Origin: Bartonella sp. ML70XJBT.G
Lineage (GTDB): Bacteria > Pseudomonadota > Alphaproteobacteria > Rhizobiales > Rhizobiaceae
Reading direction: 5' to 3'
Assembly: GCF_028618575.1 (NCBI RefSeq)
Contig: NZ_JAQITA010000001.1
Coordinates: 233,101-297,100 of the forward strand
DNA: 64,000 nt
The notes beneath the pieces are model-generated. The model had not been told where the DNA came from, did no database searches, and was given only the letters and a program-made list of their open reading frames with translations. Every line of letters begins with the position of its first letter. Position 1 is the stretch's first letter. Shown here piece by piece: positions 19,104 through 28,427 of the stretch. The position numbers and the translations under genes are program-made.

Positions 19104-19575
19104 GTTATTTAGCAGGAAAGCCCGTGGTGGTGGCAATACAAATGCTTGAGATCTATGATCTCCTCTCCTGTGCCAACACGTGCAGAAGTTTCTGATGTTG
19201 CTACAGCGGTTTATGCAGGCAGAGCAATGCGGTGATGTTGTCTGCTGAATCGGCTTCTGGTCTTTATCCTGAAGAAGCTGTGCTTATGATGGATCGCATT
19301 GCTCAACAAATTGAACAAGATCATACTTATGAGGTGATGGTTGGAGCACAGCATCCTACACCAAAGTCAACGGAAACCGATGCCATTTCTCTGGGGCAGT
19401 GCGCGAGATCGCTGAAACATGCGTATTAGCAGCTATTGTTGCTTATACCGCTTCGGGCACAACGGGTGTGCGTGCTTCATGAGAGCGCAAAACAGATGCA
19501 TTATTGCTTTGTCTCCCATTGTGGGACAGCGCGGTGATAGGCTTTGGTTTGGAGATTGCGAGAACTGGTTGTGTA
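19104..19575 (+). pseudogene. Degenerate partial copy of pyk
   Basis: The segment matches pyk bases of about 18403-18855 with high identity in blocks (for example CCTGTGCCAACACGTGCAGA). It carries small indels that break the frame (GAGATCTATGATC for GAGTCTATGATC, GGCAGAGCAATGCGG for GGGAGCGATGCGG). Neither the pyk start nor its end is present. It follows pyk in the same orientation. Confidence 0.93.
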
Positions 19576-20146
19576 ATTATCCTACTGAATCGGCGTTTGG
19601 TCTATAATTTTGAAAAGAGAGTGTTGAGTGATAGAGCAGAGAATTTTAATTGGGTTCTTTATGAGATATTGTTTTTCAGGGCATGTTTGAGAAGAGCTGC
19701 TTTGACAGTCAAGATATTGATTGATAATCATTGAGCATTTTATCATTTTAAAAGTTCTGCATAAAAAGATTTGCTTCTTGGTTCCTTTAAAAGGAGTCGG
19801 TGAATGAATAAAATGGGGAGAACAAACGGCTAATATCCTTCTTATAAACTTTTTAAATGCAAGAGCAGCGATAAGATTGCTAAAAGAAAAAAGAGGGAGA
19901 ATGGTGATGTTGCTCTATTGCTTCAGCAGTATGAAGACGAAGCTATTTATAGATTTTGCTTGATACGCTTCCATAAGAGGTGTTTGTTAGTGAGACAATA
20001 ACAGTTTATGCACAACAGGGGCATTGCTTTTTAGAGAAATATTGCTTTTGTTTGTTGTTGCAATATGTGGGACTTTTACAATGAAACTGACCTTTGTTTG
20101 TTTTTGGGAAAATTATATGGCTGGTCAGTTTGAGACGGGTGTGAGT
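19576..20146. other. Intergenic region between the pyk remnant and zapA
   Basis: About 570 AT-rich bases. In many alphaproteobacteria a 6S RNA gene lies near zapA, but I could not recognise one here. No coding frame of note. Confidence 0.4.
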
Positions 20147-20524
20147 TTATGAGCTCTCTCGTTCTTGAACATCAATGCTGGTTTGGTTATCTTGGAGCAA
20201 TTGATTGGTGAGTTTTTCAATGCGTTCTGTTGTATTGCGTACAATTCTTCCCATGGTGCGGTCTCTTTCATTGTGCAGCCGCAAAAGAGCCTCGTAATCT
20301 TCTTGTAGTTTTTTATTTTCTCGTTGGATTTCTTCCATTTCATCGATAATCATAATGCCGGCCATAACCGATAAACGATGATCGCCAATTTCACCAAAAT
20401 TTTTCTTCAAATGGGCGATATATTGGTCTAATCGAGCCGCAAGTTCAATAAGATGGCTTTCTTGTCCTTTATTACAAGCCATGCGATAAACTTTACCATC
20501 AATGGTGACGGAAACAGTTTCCAT
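20147..20524 (-). CDS. zapA: Cell division protein ZapA
   Basis: ZapA bundles and stabilises FtsZ filaments at mid-cell. The 125-residue protein has the short N-terminal beta domain (VSVTIDGKVYRMAC, then ESHLIELAARLDQYI) and a long C-terminal coiled coil (EMEEIQRENKKLQEDYEALL onward). The segment DHRLSVMAGIMIIDEM fits the family. It lies 12 bases downstream of the DUF4164 gene, so the two probably form an operon, as in other Rhizobiales. Confidence 0.93.
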   Translation of the reverse strand: METVSVTIDGKVYRMACNKGQESHLIELAARLDQYIAHLKKNFGEIGDHRLSVMAGIMIIDEMEEIQRENKKLQEDYEALLRLHNERDRTMGRIVRNTTERIEKLTNQLLQDNQTSIDVQERESS

Positions 20525-20536
20525 ACATTCAAACCT

Positions 20537-20812
20537 TTATCTATCAATGACAACACGAATGGTTTCCATCGCTTTCACCAAACGTTTGGAAACTTCTTTG
20601 TTTACTGCTTCTAGCCGCTCAACTTGGGCTTCAGCTTTATCTAGCGCTTGGGCAAGATGGCTACGATCAGTGTTCATTCGTTGAATTTCTTCTTCCCATT
20701 CGTTATTTTTATCAATAACAACATTGCGATTGATAATGGTGATCTCTAAGGTTCTTAGTGCTTTTTCTAATTGCTCTAAAGCGTGTGGAAGAACCGTAGT
20801 TTCCTGATTCAT
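20537..20812 (-). CDS. DUF4164 coiled-coil protein
   Basis: A 91-residue, almost entirely helical protein (LPHALEQLEKALRTLE, LAQALDKAEAQVERLEAVN, RLVKAMETIRVVIDR), matching the DUF4164 family found beside zapA in Rhizobiales. A role in cell division is inferred only from the neighbour. I place the start at 20812 (MNQETT). The TTG at 20830 contains the ribosome binding site GGAGGA itself and cannot be the start. Confidence 0.88.
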   Translation of the reverse strand: MNQETTVLPHALEQLEKALRTLEITIINRNVVIDKNNEWEEEIQRMNTDRSHLAQALDKAEAQVERLEAVNKEVSKRLVKAMETIRVVIDR

Positions 20813-21145
20813 AATATTTGTATCCTCCAAGTGATTGTATCCTTATCAGTTTTTTATGCAAAAACGAATCACTCATTTTCTTTCCTTGTGTAAATTTTAT
20901 TTTTAAGTATGTAAGAGATTTTAGCAAGCAAGGCAGAGAATGCATATGAATTAAAGGCTAGATTTTTTAAAAATATTGGCATAAATGATATCTGTACAAA
21001 GGATGTGTGAGGGGAATGGTATTGGTGTTACTTATGGGATGATAAAAAAATCCAACCCTAGAAATGAAAAAAGTATTCCTCAAAAAATGAAGAGTATACA
21101 GAAGAAGCAACAAAATAATCTGTTTAACGAAATGGTTTATCATTT

Positions 21146-23152
21146 ATGACAAATACTGAACAACAAAATCAGATGGCCAATGCTATCCGCTTTCTTGCGA
21201 TTGATGCGATTGAAAAAGCAAATTCTGGACATCCTGGCTTGCCTATGGGGGCAGCCGATATTGCTACCGTTCTTTATACAAAATTCCTTGCTCATGATCC
21301 TAAAAATCCTTCTTGGCCTAACCGTGATCGCTTTGTGTTATCGGCTGGGCATGGGTCTATGTTGCTTTATGCTTTACTCTATCTTTCCGGTTATGAGGAT
21401 ATCTCTCTTGAGGATCTCAAAAATTTCCGTCAACTAGGCTCAAAGCTTGCTGGGCATCCAGAATATGGGCATGCTGCGGGGATTGAAACAACCACTGGAC
21501 CTCTTGGACAAGGGTTGGCAAATGCTGTGGGGATGGCGCTTGCTGAGCGCTTACAAAATGCGCGTTTTGGTGATCTCATCAACCATTATACTTATGCCCT
21601 AGTTGGGGATGGATGTCTTATGGAGGGGATTTCTCAAGAAGCACTTTCCCTTGCGGGTCATTTGAAACTCAACAAGCTTATTGTATTATGGGACGATAAT
21701 AATATTTCTATCGACGGTGAAATCTCCCTTGCTGATAGTACGGATCAGATCGCGCGTTTTAAGGCGTCTGGGTGGAACACGCATAAAGTCGATGGTCATA
21801 GCCAAACGGCTATAGCCAATGCCATTAAAGAAGCACAAAATTCTGATAAACCAACTTTGATCGCTTGTAAAACAACCATAGGTTTTGGAGCACCCAATAA
21901 AGCGGGAACCAATAAAGTTCATGGTGCGCCTTTAGGAGCACGGGAAATTGCTGAAACCCGTATCGCTTTAGGCTGGAAGAGTGAGCCTTTCGTTATTCCA
22001 GCGGATATTCTTGATAATTGGCGCTTGGCTGGTCTTAGTGCTGCTAAAGCGCGGCAAAAGTGGGAAGAAAAATTAGCTGCTCTGCCCGTGTCAGAACGTG
22101 TCGAATTTGAAAGATTGATGCGGGGCGATTTGTTGGGTGGATTTGATGGCGCTATTGATGCTTATAAACAAAAACTCGTCGAAGAGCGCCCTGTGGTTGC
22201 TACTCGTAAAGCTTCGGAAATGGCTCTTGAAGTCATCAATGAAGTTATTATGGAAACCATTGGTGGTTCTGCTGACTTAACAGGCTCTAATAATACGAAA
22301 AGCAGCCAGATGAAAAGCATCTCTGCTGAAGATTTTTCAGGACGCTATCTGCATTATGGAATTCGCGAACATGCCATGGGTGCTGTGATGAATGGTCTTG
22401 CCCTTCATGGCGGATTTATTCCTTATGGGGGAACTTTTTTATGCTTTTCTGACTATATGCGTCCTGCCATGCGACTCTCTTCTTTGATGGGATTACGAGT
22501 GATTTATGTTATGACTCATGATTCTATCGGTCTTGGTGAGGATGGTCCCACACATCAACCCATAGAGCATTTGGCTTCTTTGCGCGCAATGCCCAACCAT
22601 TTTGTTTTCCGCCCTGCTGATGCTATAGAGACAGTGGAATGTTGGCAATTGGCTTTGAAAACGCGTGGCACACCTTCTACTTTGGCTTTAAGCCGACAAA
22701 ATTTACCCCTGTTGCGCCAAGAGCATGAAGAAGAAAATCTTTGTATGCTCGGTGCTTATGAATTGCTCACTGCTGGCGATGATGCCCAGGTAACCCTATT
22801 TGCTTCTGGTTCAGAATTGCAAATTGCTGTACAAGCACATACAGTCTTAGAAGAAAAGGGCATTCCAACCCGTGTGGTTTCTGTGCCTTGTTTTGAGCTT
22901 TTTGCCCAGCAATCTCTTTCTTATCAACGTGCTCTTATTGGTGATGCACCCATTAAAATTGCCATTGAAGCTGCTGTGGGGCAGGGATGGGAACGCTTTA
23001 TTGGCTGTGATGGTGTGTTTATTGGCATGGATGGATTTGGTGCGAGCGGAACAATTGAGGCGCTTTATCCACATTTTGGCATGACTTGTGAGAATGTGGT
23101 GGCTCACGTTGAAAAAAAACGGGAAGAAATCAATAAGGAAAATGCCAAATAA
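21146..23152 (+). CDS. tkt: Transketolase
   Basis: TPP-dependent enzyme of the pentose phosphate pathway that moves two-carbon units between sugar phosphates. The 668-residue length is standard. Seen are [18 protein letters not shown] (residues 19-36), the TPP motif [19 protein letters not shown] with [10 protein letters not shown], and the transketolase motif [13 protein letters not shown] in the pyrimidine domain. It opens the tkt-gap-pgk-fba cluster. The upstream 315 bases hold only the divergent DUF4164 promoter. No strong ribosome binding site precedes the ATG. Confidence 0.96.
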   Translation: MTNTEQQNQMANAIRFLAIDAIEKANSGHPGLPMGAADIATVLYTKFLAHDPKNPSWPNRDRFVLSAGHGSMLLYALLYLSGYEDISLEDLKNFRQLGSKLAGHPEYGHAAGIETTTGPLGQGLANAVGMALAERLQNARFGDLINHYTYALVGDGCLMEGISQEALSLAGHLKLNKLIVLWDDNNISIDGEISLADSTDQIARFKASGWNTHKVDGHSQTAIANAIKEAQNSDKPTLIACKTTIGFGAPNKAGTNKVHGAPLGAREIAETRIALGWKSEPFVIPADILDNWRLAGLSAAKARQKWEEKLAALPVSERVEFERLMRGDLLGGFDGAIDAYKQKLVEERPVVATRKASEMALEVINEVIMETIGGSADLTGSNNTKSSQMKSISAEDFSGRYLHYGIREHAMGAVMNGLALHGGFIPYGGTFLCFSDYMRPAMRLSSLMGLRVIYVMTHDSIGLGEDGPTHQPIEHLASLRAMPNHFVFRPADAIETVECWQLALKTRGTPSTLALSRQNLPLLRQEHEEENLCMLGAYELLTAGDDAQVTLFASGSELQIAVQAHTVLEEKGIPTRVVSVPCFELFAQQSLSYQRALIGDAPIKIAIEAAVGQGWERFIGCDGVFIGMDGFGASGTIEALYPHFGMTCENVVAHVEKKREEINKENAK

Positions 23153-23227
23153 GTATTCATGGTGCAATGAGTAGTTGTGATCATATCGAAGGCAATATTT
23201 ATTTTTTGCACAGTTGTGGATTAAGTG

Positions 23228-23475
23228 ATGAATGAAGATATGGAATTTGTAGCTGTTCATCATTTGGGAGTGTTGGAGCGAATACCCATTTGTTGTGCTA
23301 TAAAGAGAAATGAGGAAAATGTGAGATGACGGTTCGCGTGGCAATGAATGGGTTTGAGTGTATTGAGTGTAATATTTTACGGGTGATTGAGTAATTGATG
23401 AAGATATGGAATTTGTAGCTTTTCACCATTTGGGAGTGTTGGAGCGAATACCCATTTGTTGTGCTATAAAGAGAA
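23228..23475 (+). pseudogene. Two degenerate copies of the 5' end of gap
   Basis: A segment resembling gap codons about 28-55 (gap 23572-23645) occurs at about 23236-23310 and again at about 23403-23475. Between them (23325-23395) is a broken copy of the gap start (ATGACGGTTCGCGTGGCAAT). The repeat period is about 167-169 bases. The second copy now supplies the ribosome binding site region of the real gap. These are tandem partial duplications of the gene's start. Confidence 0.88.
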
Positions 23476-23490
23476 ATGAGGAAATGTGAG

Positions 23491-24498
23491 ATGACGGTTC
23501 GCGTTGCAATTAATGGGTTTGGTCGTATTGGGCGTAATATTTTGCGGGCACTTGTGGAAAGTGGGAGGAAAGATATCGAAGTTGTGGCTGTTAATGATTT
23601 GGGATCGGTGGAAACCAATGCCCATTTGTTGCGCTATGATTCAGTCCATGGGCGTTTCCCAGGGCATGTGAAGGTGGTTGGTGATGCCATTGATGTGGGA
23701 GGTGGTTTGATCAAGGTGTTGGCAGAGCGTGATCCAGCACGGTTGCCGTGGAAAGCTTTGGACATCGATATTGCTTTGGAATGTACCGGCATTTTTACGG
23801 CGCGTGATAAAGCAAGTGCTCACTTGGATGCGGGGGCAAAACGGGTCCTTGTTTCTGCACCCTCTGAGGGCGCAGATCTCACGGTGGTTTATGGCGTGAA
23901 TCACCAATCTTTAAGCAAAGAGCACCACGTTGTTTCAAATGCTTCGTGTACAACAAACTGCTTAGCACCTGTAGCACAAGTTTTGCATAATACGGTGGGC
24001 ATTGAAAAGGGCTTTATGACAACCATCCATTCTTATACGGGCGATCAACCTGTGTTGGATACCATGCATCGTGATCTTTATCGGGCACGCGCTGCCGCTC
24101 TTTCTATGATCCCTACCTCAACTGGGGCGGCAAAGGCTGTCGGATTGGTCTTGCCAGAATTAAAAGGTTTGCTCGATGGTGTGTCAATTCGCGTGCCAAC
24201 GCCAAATGTATCGGTGGTGGATTTAACATTTACCGCTAAGCATTCCACAACAGTTGAAGAAATTAATACAGCTATTTGTACTGCTGCACGCGGTTCACTC
24301 AAGGGAATTTTAGATTATACGGAAGAAAAGCTTGTCAGTTGTGATTTTAATCATAATCCGCATTCAGCTATTTTTCATAATGATCAAACCAAAGTGATCG
24401 ATGGTCAGCTTTGTCGTGTTTTGGTTTGGTACGATAATGAATGGGGTTTTTCAAACCGCATGGGTGATACGGCAGTCGCTTTTGCCAAAACCATATAA
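23491..24498 (+). CDS. gap: Glyceraldehyde-3-phosphate dehydrogenase, type I
   Basis: Oxidises glyceraldehyde 3-phosphate to 1,3-bisphosphoglycerate with NAD. The 335-residue protein begins [16 protein letters not shown] (Rossmann fold) and has the active-site [12 protein letters not shown] with the catalytic cysteine near residue 154. [12 protein letters not shown] is near the C-terminus. The start at 23491 is supported by the conserved N-terminus; upstream in-frame codons belong to the duplicated leader. A UUCG-loop terminator overlaps the stop, so transcription of gap probably ends here, before pgk. Confidence 0.96.
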   Translation: MTVRVAINGFGRIGRNILRALVESGRKDIEVVAVNDLGSVETNAHLLRYDSVHGRFPGHVKVVGDAIDVGGGLIKVLAERDPARLPWKALDIDIALECTGIFTARDKASAHLDAGAKRVLVSAPSEGADLTVVYGVNHQSLSKEHHVVSNASCTTNCLAPVAQVLHNTVGIEKGFMTTIHSYTGDQPVLDTMHRDLYRARAAALSMIPTSTGAAKAVGLVLPELKGLLDGVSIRVPTPNVSVVDLTFTAKHSTTVEEINTAICTAARGSLKGILDYTEEKLVSCDFNHNPHSAIFHNDQTKVIDGQLCRVLVWYDNEWGFSNRMGDTAVAFAKTI

Positions 24499-24524
24499 AA
24501 GAGGACCTTCGGGTCCTCTTTTAT
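24495..24524 (+). terminator. Terminator at the end of gap
   Basis: A 13 bp stem (ATAAAAGAGGACC with GGTCCTCTTTTAT) is capped by a TTCG tetraloop. It begins within the gap stop codon and has a T-rich 3' arm. Confidence 0.92.
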
Positions 24525-24782
24525 ATTAAAAGGTCAAATTTTATGATAAAAATAGGGACGCAATCTTTTTGAAAAAAACGCTTAAAAACGCTCTTGGTGG
24601 CTGAGAAACAAAGTATGGTCCAAGTGAGGGTATAGTGTGTTTTGTGTTTATACAGAAAGAGTTTGTTTTTAATACCATATAAACAAGAAATGTTTGAAAA
24701 ACTATGCTCGTGAGCGAGATAAAGTATAAACAAGAAAAGTATGAGAAAAGAGAGCTGCTGGTCTTTTTTTTGTAAAAGCAAA

Positions 24783-24900
24783 GAAAAGGTTTTGTAAGGC
24801 AAAGGTGATCGATGGATTTTTGTTTAAAACAACGCAAAGTGAAGAGAAAAGAGTAGATGGGTTTTCATATCACTTGGTGGTGTTGATGACGGCTGAGAGA
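24783..24900 (+). pseudogene. Degenerate copy of the pgk leader and start
   Basis: Bases 24785-24900 resemble 24966-25075, covering the pgk upstream region, its start and about 15 codons. Shared blocks include GTAAGGCAAAGGTG and AAAGTGAAGAG. The start codon position now reads GATGGGTTTTCATATC and the frame is lost. The rest of 24525-24965 holds nothing recognisable. Confidence 0.82.
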
Positions 24901-25028
24901 GTGTGTCTTTATGTTGTGGTTGAGCGTGCGGGCTGTGTTCTTTGATTGAAGATTGAGGGGATTGCGTAAGGCAAAGGTGGTCGATGCGTTTTTATTTAAA
25001 ACAACAGAAAGTGAAGAGGAAATAGCGG

Positions 25029-26222
25029 ATGAGTTTTCGTACGCTTGATGATGTTGATGTGGCTGGAAAGCGTGTTCTTGTACGAGTGGATTTTAATGTG
25101 CCCATGGCGCAGGGCAAAGTTTGCGATGAAACGCGTCTTCAACGGCATAAAGAGACGCTTGTTGAACTGCAAAGGCGTGGTGCTAAGCTTATTCTTTTGT
25201 CTCACTGTGGGCGCCCCAAGGGAAAAGTTGAGCCAGAATTTTCACTCAATCCTGTTGTGGAAGTGTTGGAAAAAATCATCAATCAACCGGTGACGTTTGC
25301 ATCCGATTGTATTGGTCCAGCAGCGCAGATAGCGGTCGAGGCATTGCAAAATGGGGGTGTTTTATTGCTTGAAAATGTTCGTTTTCATCCAGGTGAAGAA
25401 CAGAATGATTTTTCTTTTGCTAAGGCTCTCGCCCATAATGGGGATCTCTATGTGAATGATGCTTTTTCCGTCTCTCATCGTGCCCATGCTTCGGTGGAGG
25501 GAATAACACATTTGTTGCCTTCCTATGCGGGGCGTTCTCTACAGTGTGAATTACAAGCATTAGAAAAAGGGCTTGGCAATCCAACGCGTCCCGTGATTGC
25601 ATTGGTTGGAGGCGCAAAGGTTTCCAGTAAGCTTTTTGTGCTCAATCATTTGGTGGAAAAGGTTGATCATTTGGTGATTGGCGGTGGTATGGCCAACAGT
25701 TTTTTAGCCGCACAAGGGATCTGTGTTGGAAAATCACTGTGTGAACATGCACTGATGGAAACTGTCAAAAAAGTTATGGAAAAAGCGCGGGAGTGCCAAT
25801 GTAGGATTCTGCTTCCTGTGGATGCGATTGTTGCATTTCGCTTTGAAAAAGATGCTCCCCATCGTCTCTATGATATTGGAGATATTCCAGAGGAAGCCAT
25901 GATTCTGGATATAGGGACACGCTCCATTGCCCATATCAATGCTGCAATTGATGAAGCTGCTACCCTTGTCTGGAATGGACCCCTTGGGGTTTTTGAGATG
26001 TCTCCCTTTGATCAAGGAACTATTGCAGTAGCACGTCATGCAGCAGAACAGAGCCTGACAAAAAAATTGATTTCAATTGCTGGAGGGGGAGATACGGTTT
26101 TTGCACTTAACCATGCCGGTGTTGCTGATGATTTTACTTATCTTTCCACCGCAGGAGGTGCTTTTTTAGAATGGATGGAAGGCAAAGTGCTTCCTGGTAT
26201 TCTCGCTCTCATGCAAGCGTAA
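25029..26222 (+). CDS. pgk: Phosphoglycerate kinase
   Basis: Makes ATP and 3-phosphoglycerate from 1,3-bisphosphoglycerate. The 397-residue protein shows RVLVRVDFNVPMAQGKV (residues 15-31), the substrate loop SHCGRPKG, LLLENVRFHPGEE, NDAFSVSHRAHAS and the nucleotide-binding GGGDTVFAL near the C-terminus. GAAGAGGAAA lies before the ATG. A degenerate copy of its own start lies 180 bases upstream. fba follows after about 100 bases. Confidence 0.96.
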   Translation: MSFRTLDDVDVAGKRVLVRVDFNVPMAQGKVCDETRLQRHKETLVELQRRGAKLILLSHCGRPKGKVEPEFSLNPVVEVLEKIINQPVTFASDCIGPAAQIAVEALQNGGVLLLENVRFHPGEEQNDFSFAKALAHNGDLYVNDAFSVSHRAHASVEGITHLLPSYAGRSLQCELQALEKGLGNPTRPVIALVGGAKVSSKLFVLNHLVEKVDHLVIGGGMANSFLAAQGICVGKSLCEHALMETVKKVMEKARECQCRILLPVDAIVAFRFEKDAPHRLYDIGDIPEEAMILDIGTRSIAHINAAIDEAATLVWNGPLGVFEMSPFDQGTIAVARHAAEQSLTKKLISIAGGGDTVFALNHAGVADDFTYLSTAGGAFLEWMEGKVLPGILALMQA

Positions 26223-26324
26223 AGGCTTTATTGAAGGGAAAATTGAAAAAGCTGTATGGGCTGTGTTCAGTGTGCTGGCCGTATTGTTGATTTTGGAAAT
26301 GCGATAAAATAAGAGGAATTTTTA

Positions 26325-27356
26325 ATGAGTGAACGTCTTGAAGATATAGCCCTTGCTCTGGTGTGTGCTGGTAAGGGTATTTTGGCTGCCGATGAAAGTA
26401 CTGCAACAATTGGTAAGCGTTTTGCAAGTATTGGTGTTGAATCCAACGAGGATAACCGGCGCGCTTATCGTGAAATGCTTTTTAGTGCAAAAGAAGCTAT
26501 GGAGAGTGCTATTTCGGGTGTCATCTTATTTGATGAAACCATTCGTCAAAAGGCGTCTACGGGGAAAATGTTGACGGATGTTATCCGTGATGCGGGTGCT
26601 TTGCCAGGGATTAAAGTGGATACCGGTGCTAAACCATTGGCAGCTTTCCCTCATGAAACAATTACCGAAGGGTTGGATGGACTTCGTGAACGTTTAAAAG
26701 AGTATTATGCTTTGGGAGCGCGTTTTGCCAAATGGCGTGCGGTGATTGCCATTGATGCACAGACGCTACCAACAAGGGGCGCTATCAAGCAAAATGCATG
26801 GGCTCTCGCGCGTTATGCTGCTTTGTGTCAAGAATTAAAAATCGTGCCGATTGTTGAGCCAGAAGTGTTGATGGATGGACCATCATGCGGGCATTCTATC
26901 GCGCGCTGTTTTGAGGTGACACAGGCTGTCTTAACAGCTGTGTTTAAAGAGTTGTTTGAAGCCCGTGTTGTTCTCGAGGGGATGATTTTAAAGCCCAATA
27001 TGGTGATTGATGGTAAAGATGCGCGGAAAGCGTCTGTTGAAGAGGTGGCGGAAAAGACGGTTCAAGTGCTTAAACAAACTGTGCCTGCTGCTGTACCAGG
27101 AATTGCTTTCCTTTCTGGAGGACAATCTGATGAAGAAGCGACTGCCCATTTATCAGTTATGAATGCTTTGGGGGCATTGCCTTGGAAATTGACCTTTTCT
27201 TACGGACGCGCATTGCAAGCAGCGGCCTTAAAAGCATGGTCTGGTAAACATGAAAATATTGCTGCTGCGCAAAAGGCTTTTTGTCATCGTGCTCGCATGA
27301 ATCATTTGGCTGCTTTGGGAAAATGGACAAAAGAGCACGAGCACTCTTGTGCTTAA
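26325..27356 (+). CDS. fba: Fructose-bisphosphate aldolase class I
   Basis: Cleaves fructose 1,6-bisphosphate to triose phosphates through a Schiff base. The 343-residue protein has the class I motifs GILAADESTATIGKRF (residues 18-33), FAKWRAVIAI and the active-site lysine segment VVLEGMILKPNM, then PGIAFLSGGQSDEEAT. Class I enzymes of this type are usual in Rhizobiales. AAGAGGAA precedes the ATG. Directly downstream is a broken duplicate of its central part. Confidence 0.95.
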   Translation: MSERLEDIALALVCAGKGILAADESTATIGKRFASIGVESNEDNRRAYREMLFSAKEAMESAISGVILFDETIRQKASTGKMLTDVIRDAGALPGIKVDTGAKPLAAFPHETITEGLDGLRERLKEYYALGARFAKWRAVIAIDAQTLPTRGAIKQNAWALARYAALCQELKIVPIVEPEVLMDGPSCGHSIARCFEVTQAVLTAVFKELFEARVVLEGMILKPNMVIDGKDARKASVEEVAEKTVQVLKQTVPAAVPGIAFLSGGQSDEEATAHLSVMNALGALPWKLTFSYGRALQAAALKAWSGKHENIAAAQKAFCHRARMNHLAALGKWTKEHEHSCA

Positions 27357-27470
27357 ATAAAAACAAATTTCCATTAGCGGCTTTTGCTTGATGAGATGAT
27401 GCGTAAAGGGTGGATGTATTTTACCGAAGATACTTTGCGCTGCTAGAGTGCGTTTTGCTCAATAGCTGTA

Positions 27471-27742
27471 GAAGTGGTTGCCATTGATGCGTACACGCTG
27501 CCAACAAGGGGGGAGCAAAATGCATGGGCTCTTGTCCATTTGTTGCTTTGAGGTGACACAGGCTGTCTTAACAGCTGTGTTTAAAGAGTTGTTTGAAGCC
27601 CGTGTTGTTTTCGAGGGGATGATTTTAAAGCGCAAAATGATGATTGATGGTAAAGATGCGCGAAGCTTCTGTTGAAGAGGTGGTTGGCGGTTCAAGTGCT
27701 TAAACAAACTGTACACGCAGCTGTACCAGGAATTGCTTTTCT
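27471..27742 (+). pseudogene. Degenerate partial copy of fba
   Basis: The segment matches fba bases 26737-27117 with blocks such as GAGGTGACACAGGCTGTCTT and GAGTTGTTTGAAGCCCGTGT. About 90 bases (around 26820-26910) and several short pieces are deleted, and the frame is broken. Same orientation, 115 bases after fba. Confidence 0.92.
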
Positions 27743-27825
27743 CTTGTTTCAGGGAAGAGGCTCTGTTGTTTTTTCTCTCTATTATCACGGTCGTAGGCAC
27801 AATAAGCCGTTATGGTTTATTAGAC

Positions 27826-27856
27826 ACACAAAAAGCCCCGCATTTTAAAACAGGGC
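27826..27856 (-). terminator. Probable terminator of rpmE
   Basis: Read on the minus strand, GCCCTG and CGGGGC pair around a 10-base loop and are followed by TTTTTGTGTG. It lies about 165 bases past the rpmE stop. The rest of 27743-28018 contains only a short direct repeat (AGGCTTTTACA twice near 28000). Confidence 0.6.
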
Positions 27857-28018
27857 AACTTTTCTTGGCAATTTTTTACGTGTTTTTTATAAAAGCCTTA
27901 ATTGTAAAAGCCATGAACTTTGCTCTTTTTGTCCAAGCAGTTTCATTGTTTTTAATGTGCTCAAACTTTAAGAGATATTTTCTGTCTTTTACAACAAGAG
28001 GCTTTTACAAATAGGCTT

Positions 28019-28240
28019 TTACATGCCAAGATTACCAAAACGGTTTTTGAATTTAGAAACACGACCACCACGGTCTACGAGGGTTTGAGATCCACCTGTC
28101 CATGCTGGATGGGTTCTTGGGTCGATATCCAGATTCAGAACGTCCCCTTCTTTTCCCCAAGTGGAGCGCGTTGTGTATTGGCTACCATCCGTCATAACGA
28201 CGGTAATTTTGTGATAGTCGGGATGAATATTCGCTTTCAT
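28019..28240 (-). CDS. rpmE: 50S ribosomal protein L31
   Basis: A 73-residue protein starting [19 protein letters not shown] and containing [13 protein letters not shown] and FKNRFGNLG, the long alphaproteobacterial L31 type. The zinc-binding cysteines of the C+ form are absent, so this is a C-minus form by sequence. Divergent from the ABC exporter, as in other Rhizobiales. Confidence 0.96.
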   Translation of the reverse strand: MKANIHPDYHKITVVMTDGSQYTTRSTWGKEGDVLNLDIDPRTHPAWTGGSQTLVDRGGRVSKFKNRFGNLGM

Positions 28241-28427
28241 GCGTCAAACCTTTTGTGTTTGTAAAATGAAGTGGCACTCGTTCATTTTTTAAGTGCGCTT
28301 CCTTTGTCTTTTTGATAAATTAATTAAAGTACCATTCCTATAACCGAGCACGCATCAAAAAACAAGTGTTCAAGATACATCATTGTATCAACGGTTATGG
28401 ACAATCTAATAGAGTGAGCAAACCCTT

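Noticed and set aside
19576..20146. A 6S RNA gene next to zapA
   Set aside because: Expected from synteny in many alphaproteobacteria, but I saw no long hairpin with a central bubble here. A covariance search would settle it.
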